64,000 bases of DNA from Plantago elongata (lineage: Eukaryota; Streptophyta; Magnoliopsida; Lamiales; Plantaginaceae). The notes under the pieces are model-generated. The model had not been told where the DNA came from and ran no database searches. It saw only the letters and a list, made by a program, of their open reading frames with translations. Position 1 is the first letter of the stretch. Every line of letters begins with the position of its first letter. The translations under genes were made by a program, and so were the position numbers. This document shows positions 1 through 11,119 of this stretch, one piece after another. The stretch is taken from positions 16,847 through 80,846 of the forward strand of contig JAYMSP010000113.1 of the NCBI GenBank assembly GCA_036897095.1, read 5' to 3'.

Positions 1-1430
1 TGAAGGATGAAGAAAGATGTTCCATAAGTAAGCAAAAGGACATAGATTATAGCCAAGCTAAGCAAAGGAAGAAGAAAACTTGTGTCTGTTGTTATGATCT
101 CACAGATCATGTGTAACAATAAAATCGCACCAGAGTTCATGTACAACAAGACTCCTAGCCTAATTGATTTTGCTTGAGCCCATCAAGCATTAGGTCTTAG
201 GTTCGAAAACCACCAAACCCAACCTATTTTATTTCTCTCTTTTGATCATTTTATATTTGGACTCATTCTAATTTAATCCAAATAAATTTTCTTTTTTTAA
301 TTAATTAAATCCAATTTAATCTAATTAATCTTTCTTCTAATATAAATTAAAATTTCAATTTAATTCATTTACATTCTAAAAGTATAACAATTAACTAAGC
401 CCGATAATCTAATTTAACTTATTAATTAGTTCTATCAAATAGATCAATTCTCAATAATGGTAAATTAAATATTCATTGATTCAATTAATATTTAATTCAC
501 TCTAATACTCGAATGGTAGTATAATCACCTTGTTGTGTGACCCATAGGACCTTATGTAAGTAAGCACTAATCTAATTAAGGTTTAGGTAAAATCTTAGAC
601 AATTTACCAACACTCTTAATACATAAGGAACCTTTGAAAGGATTGCAAACCACCTGTAACGTAGAGCTCATGATGATACGGTCTGTGGTGTCTGTTCCAA
701 TAACTTAATCACTCTATATCATTCTACTAATCGATCAAATAATATTTGAACACCATTCCAAATATATCTTGGTTGGCCAATGACTTTGATCAAACTAGTT
801 ATGAGAAGTTAAGTGTTCTCTCCAAGTCCATTTCATTGAATGAATCATATCTTGGTTCGACAACTACCAATATGTTTCGTGATGCGCCCAACCCCTACGA
901 GGAGTACAAGCATTGGTCATGGTCAAAGCACACGAGTCCATACGTGTAATAAGTATCAACCTCAAGTCAAAGGACTATTACACCACCCTACAAACCGTTA
1001 CTTCCGTAGACACGTAAAGTGATTACATCAAACGGTTTCTCGCTGGGTATACCAACACTCTCTAAAGTGTCCATGTGTCCATCACAAGAATTATCAAGTA
1101 ATTCGTATTCGTGAGAACTACTACACTCTCAAAAGATATGATGCATACCACATGTCAATCTCCAATGCATCATCGATATCCCATTCTCGATGATCATTGA
1201 TTGGGGCCATTTTAGAGTTATGTTATGTCACTCAAGATCTCACATTCTTAATGATAACATAAATCTCGTGGGAACACATATTTAAACAATTAGAGACAAA
1301 CAGATAATAATATTTACATATTGTAATGCCTATTTATAGATGGAACAATAATCATAAATAAATGTTGAATCGAATATGTATATATTTTTCCTCAATCAAT
1401 TGTCTTTAGGACATATATACTTTCAATCTC
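1..1430 (-). repeat. Copia LTR relic, same family as copia A (3' LTR side, minus orientation)
   Basis: From about 500 to 1,430 the sequence follows the LTRs at 15,184-16,858 and 22,776-24,514 block by block: the 'gtgtgacccatag' block, the 'ttagacaatttacca' block, 'gtgtctgttccaataactta', and the terminal 'ctttcaatctcccactt' (LTR edge plus polypurine tract on the minus strand). Similarity fades to the left of about 480. A tRNA-like stretch at 156-210 corresponds in position to the one inside the copia A LTRs. The left limit is uncertain and may lie outside the window. It is diverged and has no coding capacity. Confidence 0.7.
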
Positions 1431-4199
1431 CCACTTGACCTAGGGTCAATCACTCGCGTGCATCCAACACATAGATTCTTTAAATGGCAAAATTGTCTTT
1501 CTAAGATAAAATTTGGTGAAAAAATCAGCCAACGTTTACTTAAGGAGAAAACACTTTATTTCTATGTCATTATCTAGCAATGGTATATAATCCATTGATA
1601 GCGTCTCAATACGTTCTTGCTAATATCGTAAGATCTTGGTTCCTTAGCATATGCAATCGCAATCTCTAAATTCGATTACTAACACTTGGAACTACCCATG
1701 TTCTTCCAAGAACTTATATTAGCTTTGTACTAGACTAAAGTTGTTGAACATTTAATAATCTAATTATTAAATATAATCTAATTACCATTTACGATCAAAT
1801 CTAATATTGTTATTAAGATGAATGAATTTTATAGTATATGATGACTCCAATCACCATATATATACAAAAGTCTTGTCATGCATAAACGAAGTTTATGCTA
1901 GCTCCCACTATTCACGTGTAGTGTTGTTTTGCATGAGTTATATCTGATATTCGCATAATAAATACACGCTTACATAGTTGTATTATACAACATTCTCATA
2001 TGTAATTGATGTATACTTCAATGGGACAATTCAATGACAATACACCTATATAACTCAGTATTATATTCTCTACAGAATATTCATTAAGCAACACAACACA
2101 TTCCCATACTAGTGAATTGCGATTTACAAATATTATATCAAGTTCATCCAGTGAAATATTAATATCGAGAAAGTATATAATTCATAATCAAGTCCTTCAC
2201 AATGAAAGTCTTCATTAACCAATACTCTTATTTTAATATTGGTGTAAAACTATCTCTTATGATTTATATGTGTCAAACACATATTCAACCATTTTAAATA
2301 GACATTATTCCTCATCCTTCCAATGATGTATGAATCTCTTTACTTTCTGACATGTCAGACTATTTGACTTATTCATTTAAGTAATAATTTCAACTCCTAA
2401 AGGCTTACATGAGTCGACAATGGACTTGCTATATTTGCATACGTATTAATGACTTTGTTGTAAATCATTAAAGTCCACAAATGAGTCAAACACATTTGTT
2501 GTAAAGTTTCTACACATAGAAACCTACCAGACCATCATTCAATGGATCATGTTATTATCGTATTCAAATAGTAATGGACTTTATCTACAATACAAGTAAA
2601 TGGCTGTATAGTTTATGTTCTAGACATAACCATAGAAACTAGCCATTATTTGTATTTGTAGAATTATTTTAAGTTTTCCTTCAAAACTTACATATGCATC
2701 AAATGCATTAATGTATTAAAGCTCTAAACTTTGAATAGTATTTAATTCATCTTTAAGATTTTATGGCCTTGGACCACCTTTTCAAGTTCACATCAAATAT
2801 CCTCCCGGGATAGGTTTGCAACTTCATTCTTCTAGGAATATCTTTGAAATCATGTTCCTCCAAGAGGAATCCATACAATTCAAATTGTCACGATTATTTT
2901 GCACAACCTATGGAGCTCATGTATTTTGCGTTAAAGTATACATTCTAAATGTTATGAGGTACTCATTATTGTCTCAAATAGTCAGTGAAAATATTCAAAG
3001 GTTGCAATCAAATGCTCTCCTTAAGCGAGATATTGTGCAATTTAAAACTGCATTCATTCCTTCCGTGAGGATGTCTCATTCAAAAGAGGTATTCCCAGAA
3101 TGCTCCCACTAGCTCGGGCATATGACCATGTGATATGCTCCCACTAGTTAATAGATTATTCAACTCTCCCGATGAATATTTGTCCTGACTATCCGATAAG
3201 TGTTTAACCTCAATGGTTAATTTGTGGTACTAAAAACCATTTCAGGTTCCATCTCCATCATCATTCCAAGAATACGTTTGTTATGATACAAGTAACCATA
3301 TGTTCAAAGAGATTAGAATTCTCATCCACAAATTTATCCATTCTTAATCCATAGCCATACTTGACAATCGTGTCTTTGTTACAATTATAGGGCAACCCTA
3401 TTTCAAATATGTAATATGAAGAATATTTAAACTATAACTATTATGATTTTGTCCTAGACTGATCAAGCATAGTATAAACATATAATTGATTGAGTTTTAC
3501 TCTCATGTTTGTTCAAGAAATAAAATATGTAACAAAGTTTATGGGTTATTACCATGCCAAACATAGTCATCCCATTTTAATGGAACTCATCATGGTGCTA
3601 CCATAATCCAAACAGGTTCAGGTTCGTCCAACTAAATAGAACCTAAGCCTCTTATAACAATCCACGAATCAAATTCGAGTATTACTCTTATTGACCAAGT
3701 TTATGAGGGTAATACCTTCTCAAATTATTCTATAGTTCATATCATTTCTAAAAAGGATATACGTTGGTCATCTTTCCAGTGATGAGATCCACAATTCATA
3801 TATTTATCCTTTTAGTGGCATCGGTAAGATATTCGAGTTAAGCAACATTGTGAATGTCACTTATGAGACATCAAATTCACTATAAATTTATTATCAACAA
3901 AAAGAGACAAAACATTAGTATTGTCAAACAATGTTCTCTAAGAAACTAACTCCTTTAAACAATAATCTGGTTATTACTTATAGCATGAGAACTTGTGAAG
4001 GAGGAAATCAAATTCCTATGAACAAATAAAACTCGTGTTGACTATCATATGAGCATATGCTCCCACTAGCTTTGTCAACTTCACATAGGAGGTTGGTCAT
4101 TAAAAGAAGTCCTAGCACATACTCATTTGCGGGTTTTATAATGTCTTTTCATATTCTCATGTTTTAATGCATGTTGCCTTTATATTATACTTCACATAT
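1430..4199 (-). pseudogene. Internal region of a decayed copia relative
   Basis: This stretch lies between an LTR-like block ending at 1,430 and a partial LTR beginning near 4,200. At about 1,680-1,725 it contains 'aacacttggaactaccc' followed by 'agaactt', matching the copia A RNase H/3' pol region near 17,120-17,150, so it is the remains of a minus-strand pol gene. The rest is AT-rich, riddled with stops, and repeatedly shows short 'ctcccacta' motifs (about 1,905, 3,103, 3,138 and 4,060). At 2.8 kb it is much shorter than the 5.9-kb interior of copia A, so large deletions are implied. No usable ORF remains. Confidence 0.5.
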
Positions 4200-4445
4200 C
4201 AAATACGCTACTTTGTCCATTGATTGGGTCATTTTAGAGTTATGTTATGTCACTCAAGATTTCACATTCTTAGTGATAATATAAATATCATGGGAACACA
4301 TATGTAAACAATTACAGACAAACAAATAATAATATTTACATATTGTAATGTCTATTTATAGATGAACATTAGTCATAAACAAATGTTGAATTGAATATGT
4401 ATATTTGTCCTCAATCGATTGTCTCTAGGATATATATACTTTTAC
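4200..4445 (-). repeat. Partial LTR, duplicate of 1,197-1,430
   Basis: About 240 bp repeat the block at 1,197-1,430 nearly colinearly ('cattttagagttatgttatgtcactcaag', 'taataatatttacatattgtaatg', 'gttgaat.gaatatgtatat', 'tgtctctagga'). It is the outer part of the element's 5' LTR in minus orientation; the inner part of that LTR is missing. The two copies bracket the decayed interior at 1,430-4,199 and mark the right end of the relic. Confidence 0.65.
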
Positions 4446-6389
4446 TAATCTTAGGATCGGATAATCCGGACTACATTAGGAGTGTTATGCTAATACCAAA
4501 TACTAACCACATGTCTTTTGTTGCATATGCGGAAATTTCTTAGTTGGCCAAGTCAGTATTGCTCCAAAACAATACATTTACCATCTCACTTTGTTGATCA
4601 TCCTAATATCTATCAAAGTGAGCAAAGTGAGATGAACGTTTAATGCTGAGTTGATTGAGCTTGTAGCATAGTAAGGACAGAATTACAATGCCGTCCCTAA
4701 AACGCAATCAGCCTAGGCCGAATAATTGTCGACAAAATAAACTCTCTGAATGCTGATAAGTGTCTGATTTGTGTCATCGATTATTGGTGGTGGCATCTGT
4801 TTTAGATTTTTGCATAAGTGGGCTTAATTTTTGTCTCATGCAGCACGGATATACAGTTTGGCCATTTTCCATACTCTCTACTCTCTCAAAGTACTATGCA
4901 AATTATTAAATTGCAAAGTCTGGATTAAATTGCAAATTTATAGGCTCTACAAGGTCCCCATTTAGTCCGCACCAGTCACTAGATCCGTATTATATGCATA
5001 TATAATTGGATTTTGCATGGTGACAACTGGGACGGAATTATGAGTGAAGTTTAACGTATCATATAAATTTAAAATTTTAGAGGGAGCAATTACCCATCGA
5101 AGACCCTCCTTCTCACCATCTTCGATGACAAGAGTTTGACACATTACGTAGGTAAGCAAATGTCTAAAATAATATTCTCTGTGTAGTTTATCGATTCTAA
5201 CAAGACGAGTGTTTCAATTTAAATCTTGAAGGCAGATTCGTATTCAGACCCAAACCTTCCTCTGATCAATTAAAATTTTTCTAAAAATTCTCCAGTAATT
5301 CAGAATCAAAACTCTGTAGTTAAGACTGAATATGTTAAGAAATTGTATACTGATTATGATCTAACACCAAATTGCTCCATAGTACCCAAAGTACTAGAAT
5401 GAGCACAAGTTTCACCTAAAATTAAACATTTTTTACAAAGATTCTCCTTATTCATAATGACCACTTTTACATAATTAGTACAGGCTCCTCATTTAGAACC
5501 AATTAAGTTAGCCATCAAGAATGAAAGAACTCAAATCCCATTTTTGAACTACTAGTACTCAATTATTTGCTAGACTGGATGGATATCAAGGGAATGGAAA
5601 CAACGATACGACACAAAAAATTGTCGGCAGTTAATATCCATACCCATCCTTGTTTGATTATGCAAAAAAGAAGGTGGTTTTTTAATTCGGTAGAGCTACC
5701 TTGGAGCAGCCTCCACACCACATGGCTTGTCCTGTCCATTCCCCATTACTATCACACACTCACATAACCAGCTCATTCATTAACCAATCAATACAATAAT
5801 TCACCCAATATAAAAACTTAAATAAAATCAATAAAATTAATCATTTTGTAAAACTTTTACGAGATATGGTCATACTTATAATACACAAAACAATGTAAAA
5901 AAATATAATGTATAGTATCTTAATATACGATGTAAATAACGTTTAAATTCAAATTCCAGTTTGATGTGAGTGAATAAGAAGCAATCACATATTGAATTGA
6001 AAACTCATGAAAAGCAACCGACACTTCAATTCTCCACTATATTCTAAAAGTTAAGTAAGCCCACTTGACTTTCTAAACCAAGAATTCAATTATTGTAACA
6101 CTGCAGCTTATATAATATTACAAGTATAATAATGCTCTGTATGCGAACAAGAAGCAGCTTTCCTCTGTTTCATCCTGATCATCTGTAAACACTGCAGCTT
6201 ATTTATTCCTTGAACAACAAAAATGTACAATTTCATCATCTTTATCTTCTTGTTCATCGTCCTATATAATAATTAATCGGAAAAGCAGCAATAACAATAA
6301 CTAACGTAATTAGATCATACTGATGAAAATCCCCTGTTTCCAGATTTATACGCAGTTTGCAGTTTGTAATCCTGACTCCGTTCCTCAAC
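4446..6389. other. Intergenic, no supported gene
   Basis: AT-rich anonymous sequence. The few ORFs of about 65 codons have no recognisable motif, domain or start context. From about 6,000 on it is probably the 3' flank of the NHL gene at 6,390-7,019. Confidence 0.5.
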
Positions 6390-7019
6390 TTAAGTACTTA
6401 CCGTACACCTCTGCGAGAGCTGATACTTAATCCCAGCACCAACAACGATCCCATCACCCTTACTATTCCGAAGCGGAATATAAGCCGGACAAGTAACATG
6501 CAAATGATACTTCCCAGAAATGAACGTCCCAACTTTCCACCTCACTTTCCCATCCATCTTAATCAACAACCCGATCGCTCCGTTCGCCTGATCCTGACCG
6601 AGCGCGATCCCATTGTACGGCGCAACAGGGACAGTGTCCCCATAGATAAACGGCGACCAGACATTGGTGTCCTTATGGCCCTGATAAACACCGTAGATGA
6701 CAGTATAGTACGTCACCTGCTGACTATGATAAGTCGCGTAGATGTTGAGCTTGTCGTAGAAGATGCCGATTCTGGAGTTGGGGTTGTGGGAGTTCACGGT
6801 GACCTGCACGGTCGTGGAGATGACGTTGGCCGCGGAGACGTTGAGGTTGAAGATGGTCGCGTCCTGGAGGACGAAACGTGGCTTCCGGGGCTGGAGGACG
6901 GCCCAGACGATGAGGATGACGAAGAGGGCGATGAAGAGGAAGATGAGTAGGCCGGCGCAGCATCGGCGTACGGCCTTGTGTTTCTTGCTGCTGTGGTGGT
7001 CGCAGATTTTTTCAGACAT
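6390..7019 (-). CDS. NDR1/HIN1-like (NHL) LEA_2-domain membrane protein
   Basis: This intact single-exon ORF of 209 residues starts at ATG 7,019. The layout is that of the NHL12/NHL1-type group. A short cytosolic basic N-terminus ends in Cys20-Cys21. One hydrophobic segment at about residues 21-42 is followed by PRKPRFVLQDATIFNLNVS (44-62). A LEA_2 beta-sandwich then carries the family signatures NPNSRIGIFYDKL (79-91), YQGH, NVWSPFIYG and VAPYN, and ends with Cys205. Known for the family: plasma-membrane proteins related to NDR1 and tobacco HIN1, often responsive to pathogen or stress; biochemical activity is not established. Length and motifs agree with Arabidopsis members of about 210 residues. 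A 197-codon ORF on the opposite strand is only its antisense shadow. The family call is secure. The orthologue is not certain, so no symbol is given. Confidence 0.95.
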   Translation of the reverse strand: MSEKICDHHSSKKHKAVRRCCAGLLIFLFIALFVILIVWAVLQPRKPRFVLQDATIFNLNVSAANVISTTVQVTVNSHNPNSRIGIFYDKLNIYATYHSQQVTYYTVIYGVYQGHKDTNVWSPFIYGDTVPVAPYNGIALGQDQANGAIGLLIKMDGKVRWKVGTFISGKYHLHVTCPAYIPLRNSKGDGIVVGAGIKYQLSQRCTVST

Positions 7020-7139
7020 GGTTGTAGTGGTTTTTTTGGGGTTTGGAGGGGAAGAGATGTGATGAGGGTTGGGAGGTGGAGATGATATGAAGATGATGGC
7101 AGTAGTGTGTTTGGGTTTGGGGACTATGGGCTAATATTA

Positions 7140-8600
7140 ATAGGACCCCATTACCTTTTCTTTTTCAATTTAATTTTGGGAAATGGGAGATGAGAATTTC
7201 GTCGGTTTTGGAATGTATAAGGGGTAGGGGCCTTCTCACTATTTTGTGTCATGTTTTGACAAATATACAGAGGTATATCGGTTAAAGTTGCTGAGCCAGA
7301 CAACAGTTATAAGGTGGCATTAAGTTGTTATTTCTGATGAGTCACTGGTGCTGTAAATTTTAAAACACCATACTATTTTCTATCTCAAATTCAAAGTCTC
7401 ATATCTCATTTTAAAATTTTCATTTCCTTAAATGTAAAATCTATCTCATATTTTATACATTATTTCTCCTATTTTATTCACTATTTCTGTTACTTTATCC
7501 AATTAATTTCATATATTTCCACCAATGATCTTAGTTATTAAAAAAAAAAAACAATGTTCACGGCTGGAAATTTAGTTTTGACATGCATATGTCTCAATTT
7601 CGAATTCCTCCATTATACTTTTAGATGTTGCAATTTTAACTTATCATCTTTTAGTGAAAAAGATTCTCCAACTTTATTCATAATGTCTCACATTTTATTT
7701 ACAATTTTCCACACTCTAATCGATATCTTTTCCACTCCATTACACTATCTCATATCTTATTTATTATTCTTTAAAAAAAATTTCAAGATTGTGGGATGTA
7801 GAAACTGGGGTGGATGTATATATTTTGATATTCTTAACAAATTACAAGTAATATATTCCCAAGTCATGGTTGCTGGATGGAATACAAACAGTATACCATC
7901 GGAGTAAAACGTAACTATCTGTAATGTACTAGGCTAAATAAATGGAAACTTTGATTTGATTAATATATTGCATGCATGTATTATGATGTAATTGTTGAAT
8001 CTTATGCACACCAACAATAGAAAGCAAACACTTGTAGTAAAACTTTCCATCGAGGTTCTAGTTAGGACTTCATTTTCATGCTTTTCATATCATGCTTAAT
8101 GACCATTTTATTACGTGTTATGATATTGACAGGCCCAATTCTGCCACTCAGAAGCTAATGTACATATCTCATTTTTTATTAAATGAATTGTACGCCTACA
8201 TATTTTTAGATAATCCGAGGTACAACGTATTTTTCCGTTCACCTAGTTTATAGGTTACTGTTATATTAATTAGCGAGTAAAAAATTCTGAATACGGGAGT
8301 ATTTTATAGCGGTGTGTGTGACAATAGAAGGAATTTCGTGTTTCATAAGAAGGCATGTGAAATTCTACGAAAATGACGGGTAATGGGACACACTTTTTCA
8401 AACACTGGAAATTAATTAAACAAAATTCACCCAAAAAGCATCTATGTGCCTTCAAATTACAAAAGAGCCCAGTCATTAGTCTCTTTCACTTAAGACGCAA
8501 GCGATTAATTAGTTGATTTTAGCGACATTTCTCCTATTTCATTCTCGTATTTCTTATGTATATACACTATATTTATTTTATTATTTATTATCGAAGGGTA
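7140..8600. other. Intergenic, upstream of NHL gene; no supported gene
   Basis: AT-rich sequence with poly-A and poly-T runs. The 117-codon ORF at 7,554 has no recognisable domain, is compositionally like random AT-rich DNA, and is not supported. The stretch just above 7,020 must contain the NHL promoter, but I see no clear TATA box. Confidence 0.4.
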
Positions 8601-8635
8601 ATAACTATAGTGATCTAAGACCACTTTCAATAGAA

Positions 8636-8706
8636 GTGATCGTTCGAACCGGCCGTGCCTAACGGCCGGCCGATCCCCCAAGCAGCTGAGTTTCGGCTAC
8701 TTGGGT
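8636..8706. repeat. Two adjacent perfect-stem hairpins near left end of Harbinger element
   Basis: CCGGCCGT...ACGGCCGG (5-nt loop) lies inside the wider gatcg...cgatc pairing. It is followed directly by CCCAAGcAGC...GCTaCTTGGG. The block is GC-rich in an AT-rich setting and lies about 100 bp upstream of the transposase TATA box. Confidence 0.6.
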
Positions 8707-8799
8707 AACCAACGGCCATATGATCTTTTTTTTTAATTTTTTTTAAAATCAGAATAAATAAAAAATAATTATCTCAAACGGCTATATTTTTTCGAACTC

Positions 8800-8807
8800 T
8801 ATAAATA
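8800..8807 (+). promoter_or_regulatory. TATA box of Harbinger transposase gene
   Basis: TATAAATA stands 73 bp upstream of the first ATG (8,881) of the transposase ORF, with a CT-rich leader between them, as in plant RNA polymerase II promoters. Inferred by position and consensus only. Confidence 0.5.
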
Positions 8808-8880
8808 CAACGATAATTCACTTCATTTCTTCACACTTCATTTTCCTCCCTTCTTCACTTCTTAAATTCAAAACGTCTAA

Positions 8881-9672
8881 ATGTCTCTAAACTTCTCCAA
8901 AATGTCTACATCTACAATCAAAAACTACATTCTATCGTCCTCTAGTTCCGATGACGATGTAGAGCACCCTCAAACTTGGAGTGATTACGAAAGTTCTACA
9001 TCAAACACTCAACCCAATTACTACACGCGTGCTACCCAACTCATTAAAGAAACCGTTCCTATTCTACTCACCCACACCAAACAATCTCAATCTCGTCCAA
9101 GGCGATCGGGATATACCCGCGAGTACATTGAGCGGGATAGGAAAACATTTGTGAACCATCTCGAGCGTGATTACTTTTTTGAACGACCTACATGGGGGGC
9201 GGTCAAGTTCCGACGTCGTTTTAGGATGGCAAGGCCATTGTTTCTCCGGATCGTGAATGCTTTGGAGCAACATGATCCATATTTTCAACATCCAGATGCA
9301 CTTGGGCATTTGGGTTTCCCGAGCAAACAAAAATGCACTTCCGTGATGCGAAAACTTGCTTATGGTGTATGTGTAGACATGGTGGACGAGTACACACGAG
9401 TTGCAGAGTCTACTGGTCAAGAAGCTTTATGACGTTTCTGTGATGGTATTGTAGAAATATTTGGCTCAACGTATGTGAGAAGTGTCAATTATGAGGATGT
9501 TCGTCAGTTACTCGAGGTGAACATGGCAAGAGGTTTCCCCGGTATGCTAGGAAGTATTGATTGCATGCATTGGCAATGGAAGAATTGCCCTTCTGCTTGG
9601 AAGGGTCAATTCCAAGAAAAGAACAAGAAATGCACGCTTGTTTTAGAAGCGGTTGCATCTCAAGATACTTGA
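8881..9672 (+). pseudogene. HARBI1/ALP1-like transposase, truncated and broken
   Basis: The first part (8,881-9,429, 183 codons) has an acidic Ser-rich start, then YTREYIERDR, a basic stretch, FRRRFRMARPLFLRIV and a C-terminal VDEYTRVAEST: the N-terminal helix-turn-helix-like region of plant Harbinger transposases. A TGA ends it. The reading resumes as IFGSTYVR...GFPGMLGSIDCMHWQWKNCP, which carries the first DDE aspartate (SIDCMHW). It stops again at 9,672, before the second and third catalytic acids. The downstream catalytic half is absent, so no active DDE nuclease can be made. It could instead be read as an exapted gene like ALP1, but the stops and missing catalytic half argue for a dead transposase. 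Confidence 0.8.
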
Positions 9673-10016
9673 ATTTGACATTCTTTCTTTGGTGTTGAAA
9701 GTCAAGATGTCCATCTCCAGCTGTAAGAGGACATGATAGAACATGTTTAGTCTATCAGTGGTCCTATTCCTGAGTAGTTGTTTTGATATTTCGTTGCTTA
9801 TGTTGATTATTTTAATGTATTGTACTTTCATGTATTGGTTTGTTTTTCAATATTTCATGTATTGTACATTTTGATTTCAATAAAACATCCCTTTTCGTTT
9901 GATTAAAAAGGAAACATTACAACATTCGAACAATGCAACATTAAAGAAAACCTAAGGGTTTAGTAATAATACAACAAATAACTAAACACTAGCAACAAAG
10001 GGGGGATTTGTGGTGC

Positions 10017-10621
10017 TCAATTGCTACTCAAGTCACAGGTCTCTTCGCATGCATCACAATCGATGTCTTTCCACTCCAGAGTGATTTTTGGTCCACGAGT
10101 TGCGTCGTTCTCTGAATCAACACATACACATGTCCTGAAAAGAACCTGGAGATGGGGCCATAGTGGTTCATCAACAACATAGTACCATATTTGATGGCAA
10201 TCGATCCCATGATCTCTGCCCAAGCCTCCAAGTTCACTCGATTTCTACCACCCGCAAAATTTGTGCAACGACGTCGATGTTTTGGACACTTGTCGTCCCA
10301 AGTGAGGATTCTATGAAAGGTAAAGAACCTTAAGTATAGCTTCTCAATGACAGCCTTCATTTCTGCCAAAGAGTAGTAGGCATTATTCCACTGAAATTGA
10401 GACAAAACCCTCTGGAGGGCTTCATCCTGCTTGTGAGGATAACACCAAGTACAAAGCTCCTTTTGCCTCATAAATATGTGATCCATGAAGTAGACATGGT
10501 GCTTATTCATCTTCACATCGTACAACAAGAATTCTTGGTAGTTTCGAGCATCTTTCTTTTGTGCTTGCGTCCAAATTTGTGCAGCTGGAATCACCAACTT
10601 TCACGACGAACTAGAGGACAT
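10017..10621 (-). pseudogene. Myb/SANT-like accessory protein of PIF/Harbinger element, broken
   Basis: The original start is probably ATG at 10,621, followed by serine codons and a stop at codon 7. The frame continues as a roughly 180-residue ORF with the YQEFLLYDV, EMKAVIEKLYLRFFTFHRIL and NLEAWAEIMG segments, in the style of the Myb/SANT-like DNA-binding ORF that accompanies Harbinger transposases. Near 10,190 the end motif (EPLWPHLQVLF) is found in another frame, so a frameshift is also present. In the family this protein helps nuclear entry and binds the element ends. It faces the transposase ORF tail to tail. The family assignment is inferred from pattern and context. Confidence 0.6.
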
Positions 10622-11119
10622 CTTGAAGAAAGAGTATTTGTTTAAGATTTTAGATTGATTTGAAGAGTGTGAGGTAGATAAGAGCAATACTGTGGGGTTA
10701 TTTATTGTGAAACAAGTCCAAATCCAAGTTGGAATTGAACCTCCAAATGCAGATGAAATTGAGATTCACATGGAAATTTAATTCTTGGAATGGGGTTCTA
10801 TGTTGCAATGTCAGGCATCCAATGGGGGGTGATGGTACCTATCAATATAAAGAGCAGACACAAATGTACCAATGTCATAATTCATGTATTTTCTCCTGAT
10901 TTTTTTATTTTGATATATCCTCAATCAAATATTCAAAAATGAGTTTTAAGGATGCCATTTGATTGATTTCAACTTCTAAACACTCTAAGAATATGTTAAA
11001 CTTGTTAAAAAAATATTAAAAAATAATAAAAAGTAATATTCATGGTCGTCCGAATGACCTATTGGACGAGATTTTCGACTGCAATGGTTATCAGAGTAGT
11101 CATCGCCAATGATCGACAT

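Larger units (their letters stand above)
8613..11110. mobile_element. Broken PIF/Harbinger-type DNA transposon
   Basis: The element contains a HARBI1-like transposase ORF on plus (8,881-9,672) and a Myb/SANT-like accessory ORF on minus (about 10,017-10,621), the two-gene content of PIF/Harbinger elements. Here the genes converge. Both are disrupted. The outer ends are tentative: the left 'tagtgatctaagaccactttc' (from about 8,609) and the reverse complement of the right end near 11,080-11,100 ('ctctgataaccattgcag') look like imperfect terminal inverted repeats. I could not find a matching 3-bp target duplication, so the limits may be off by tens of bases. Confidence 0.6.

Noticed and set aside
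6357-6950. 197-codon plus-strand ORF with an acidic, Asp/Glu-rich end
   Set aside because: It is the antisense of the NHL gene at 6,390-7,019; its composition is explained by the complement of that coding sequence.
7554-7907. 117-codon ORF
   Set aside because: Phe/Ile/Leu-rich as expected from random AT-rich sequence; no domain.
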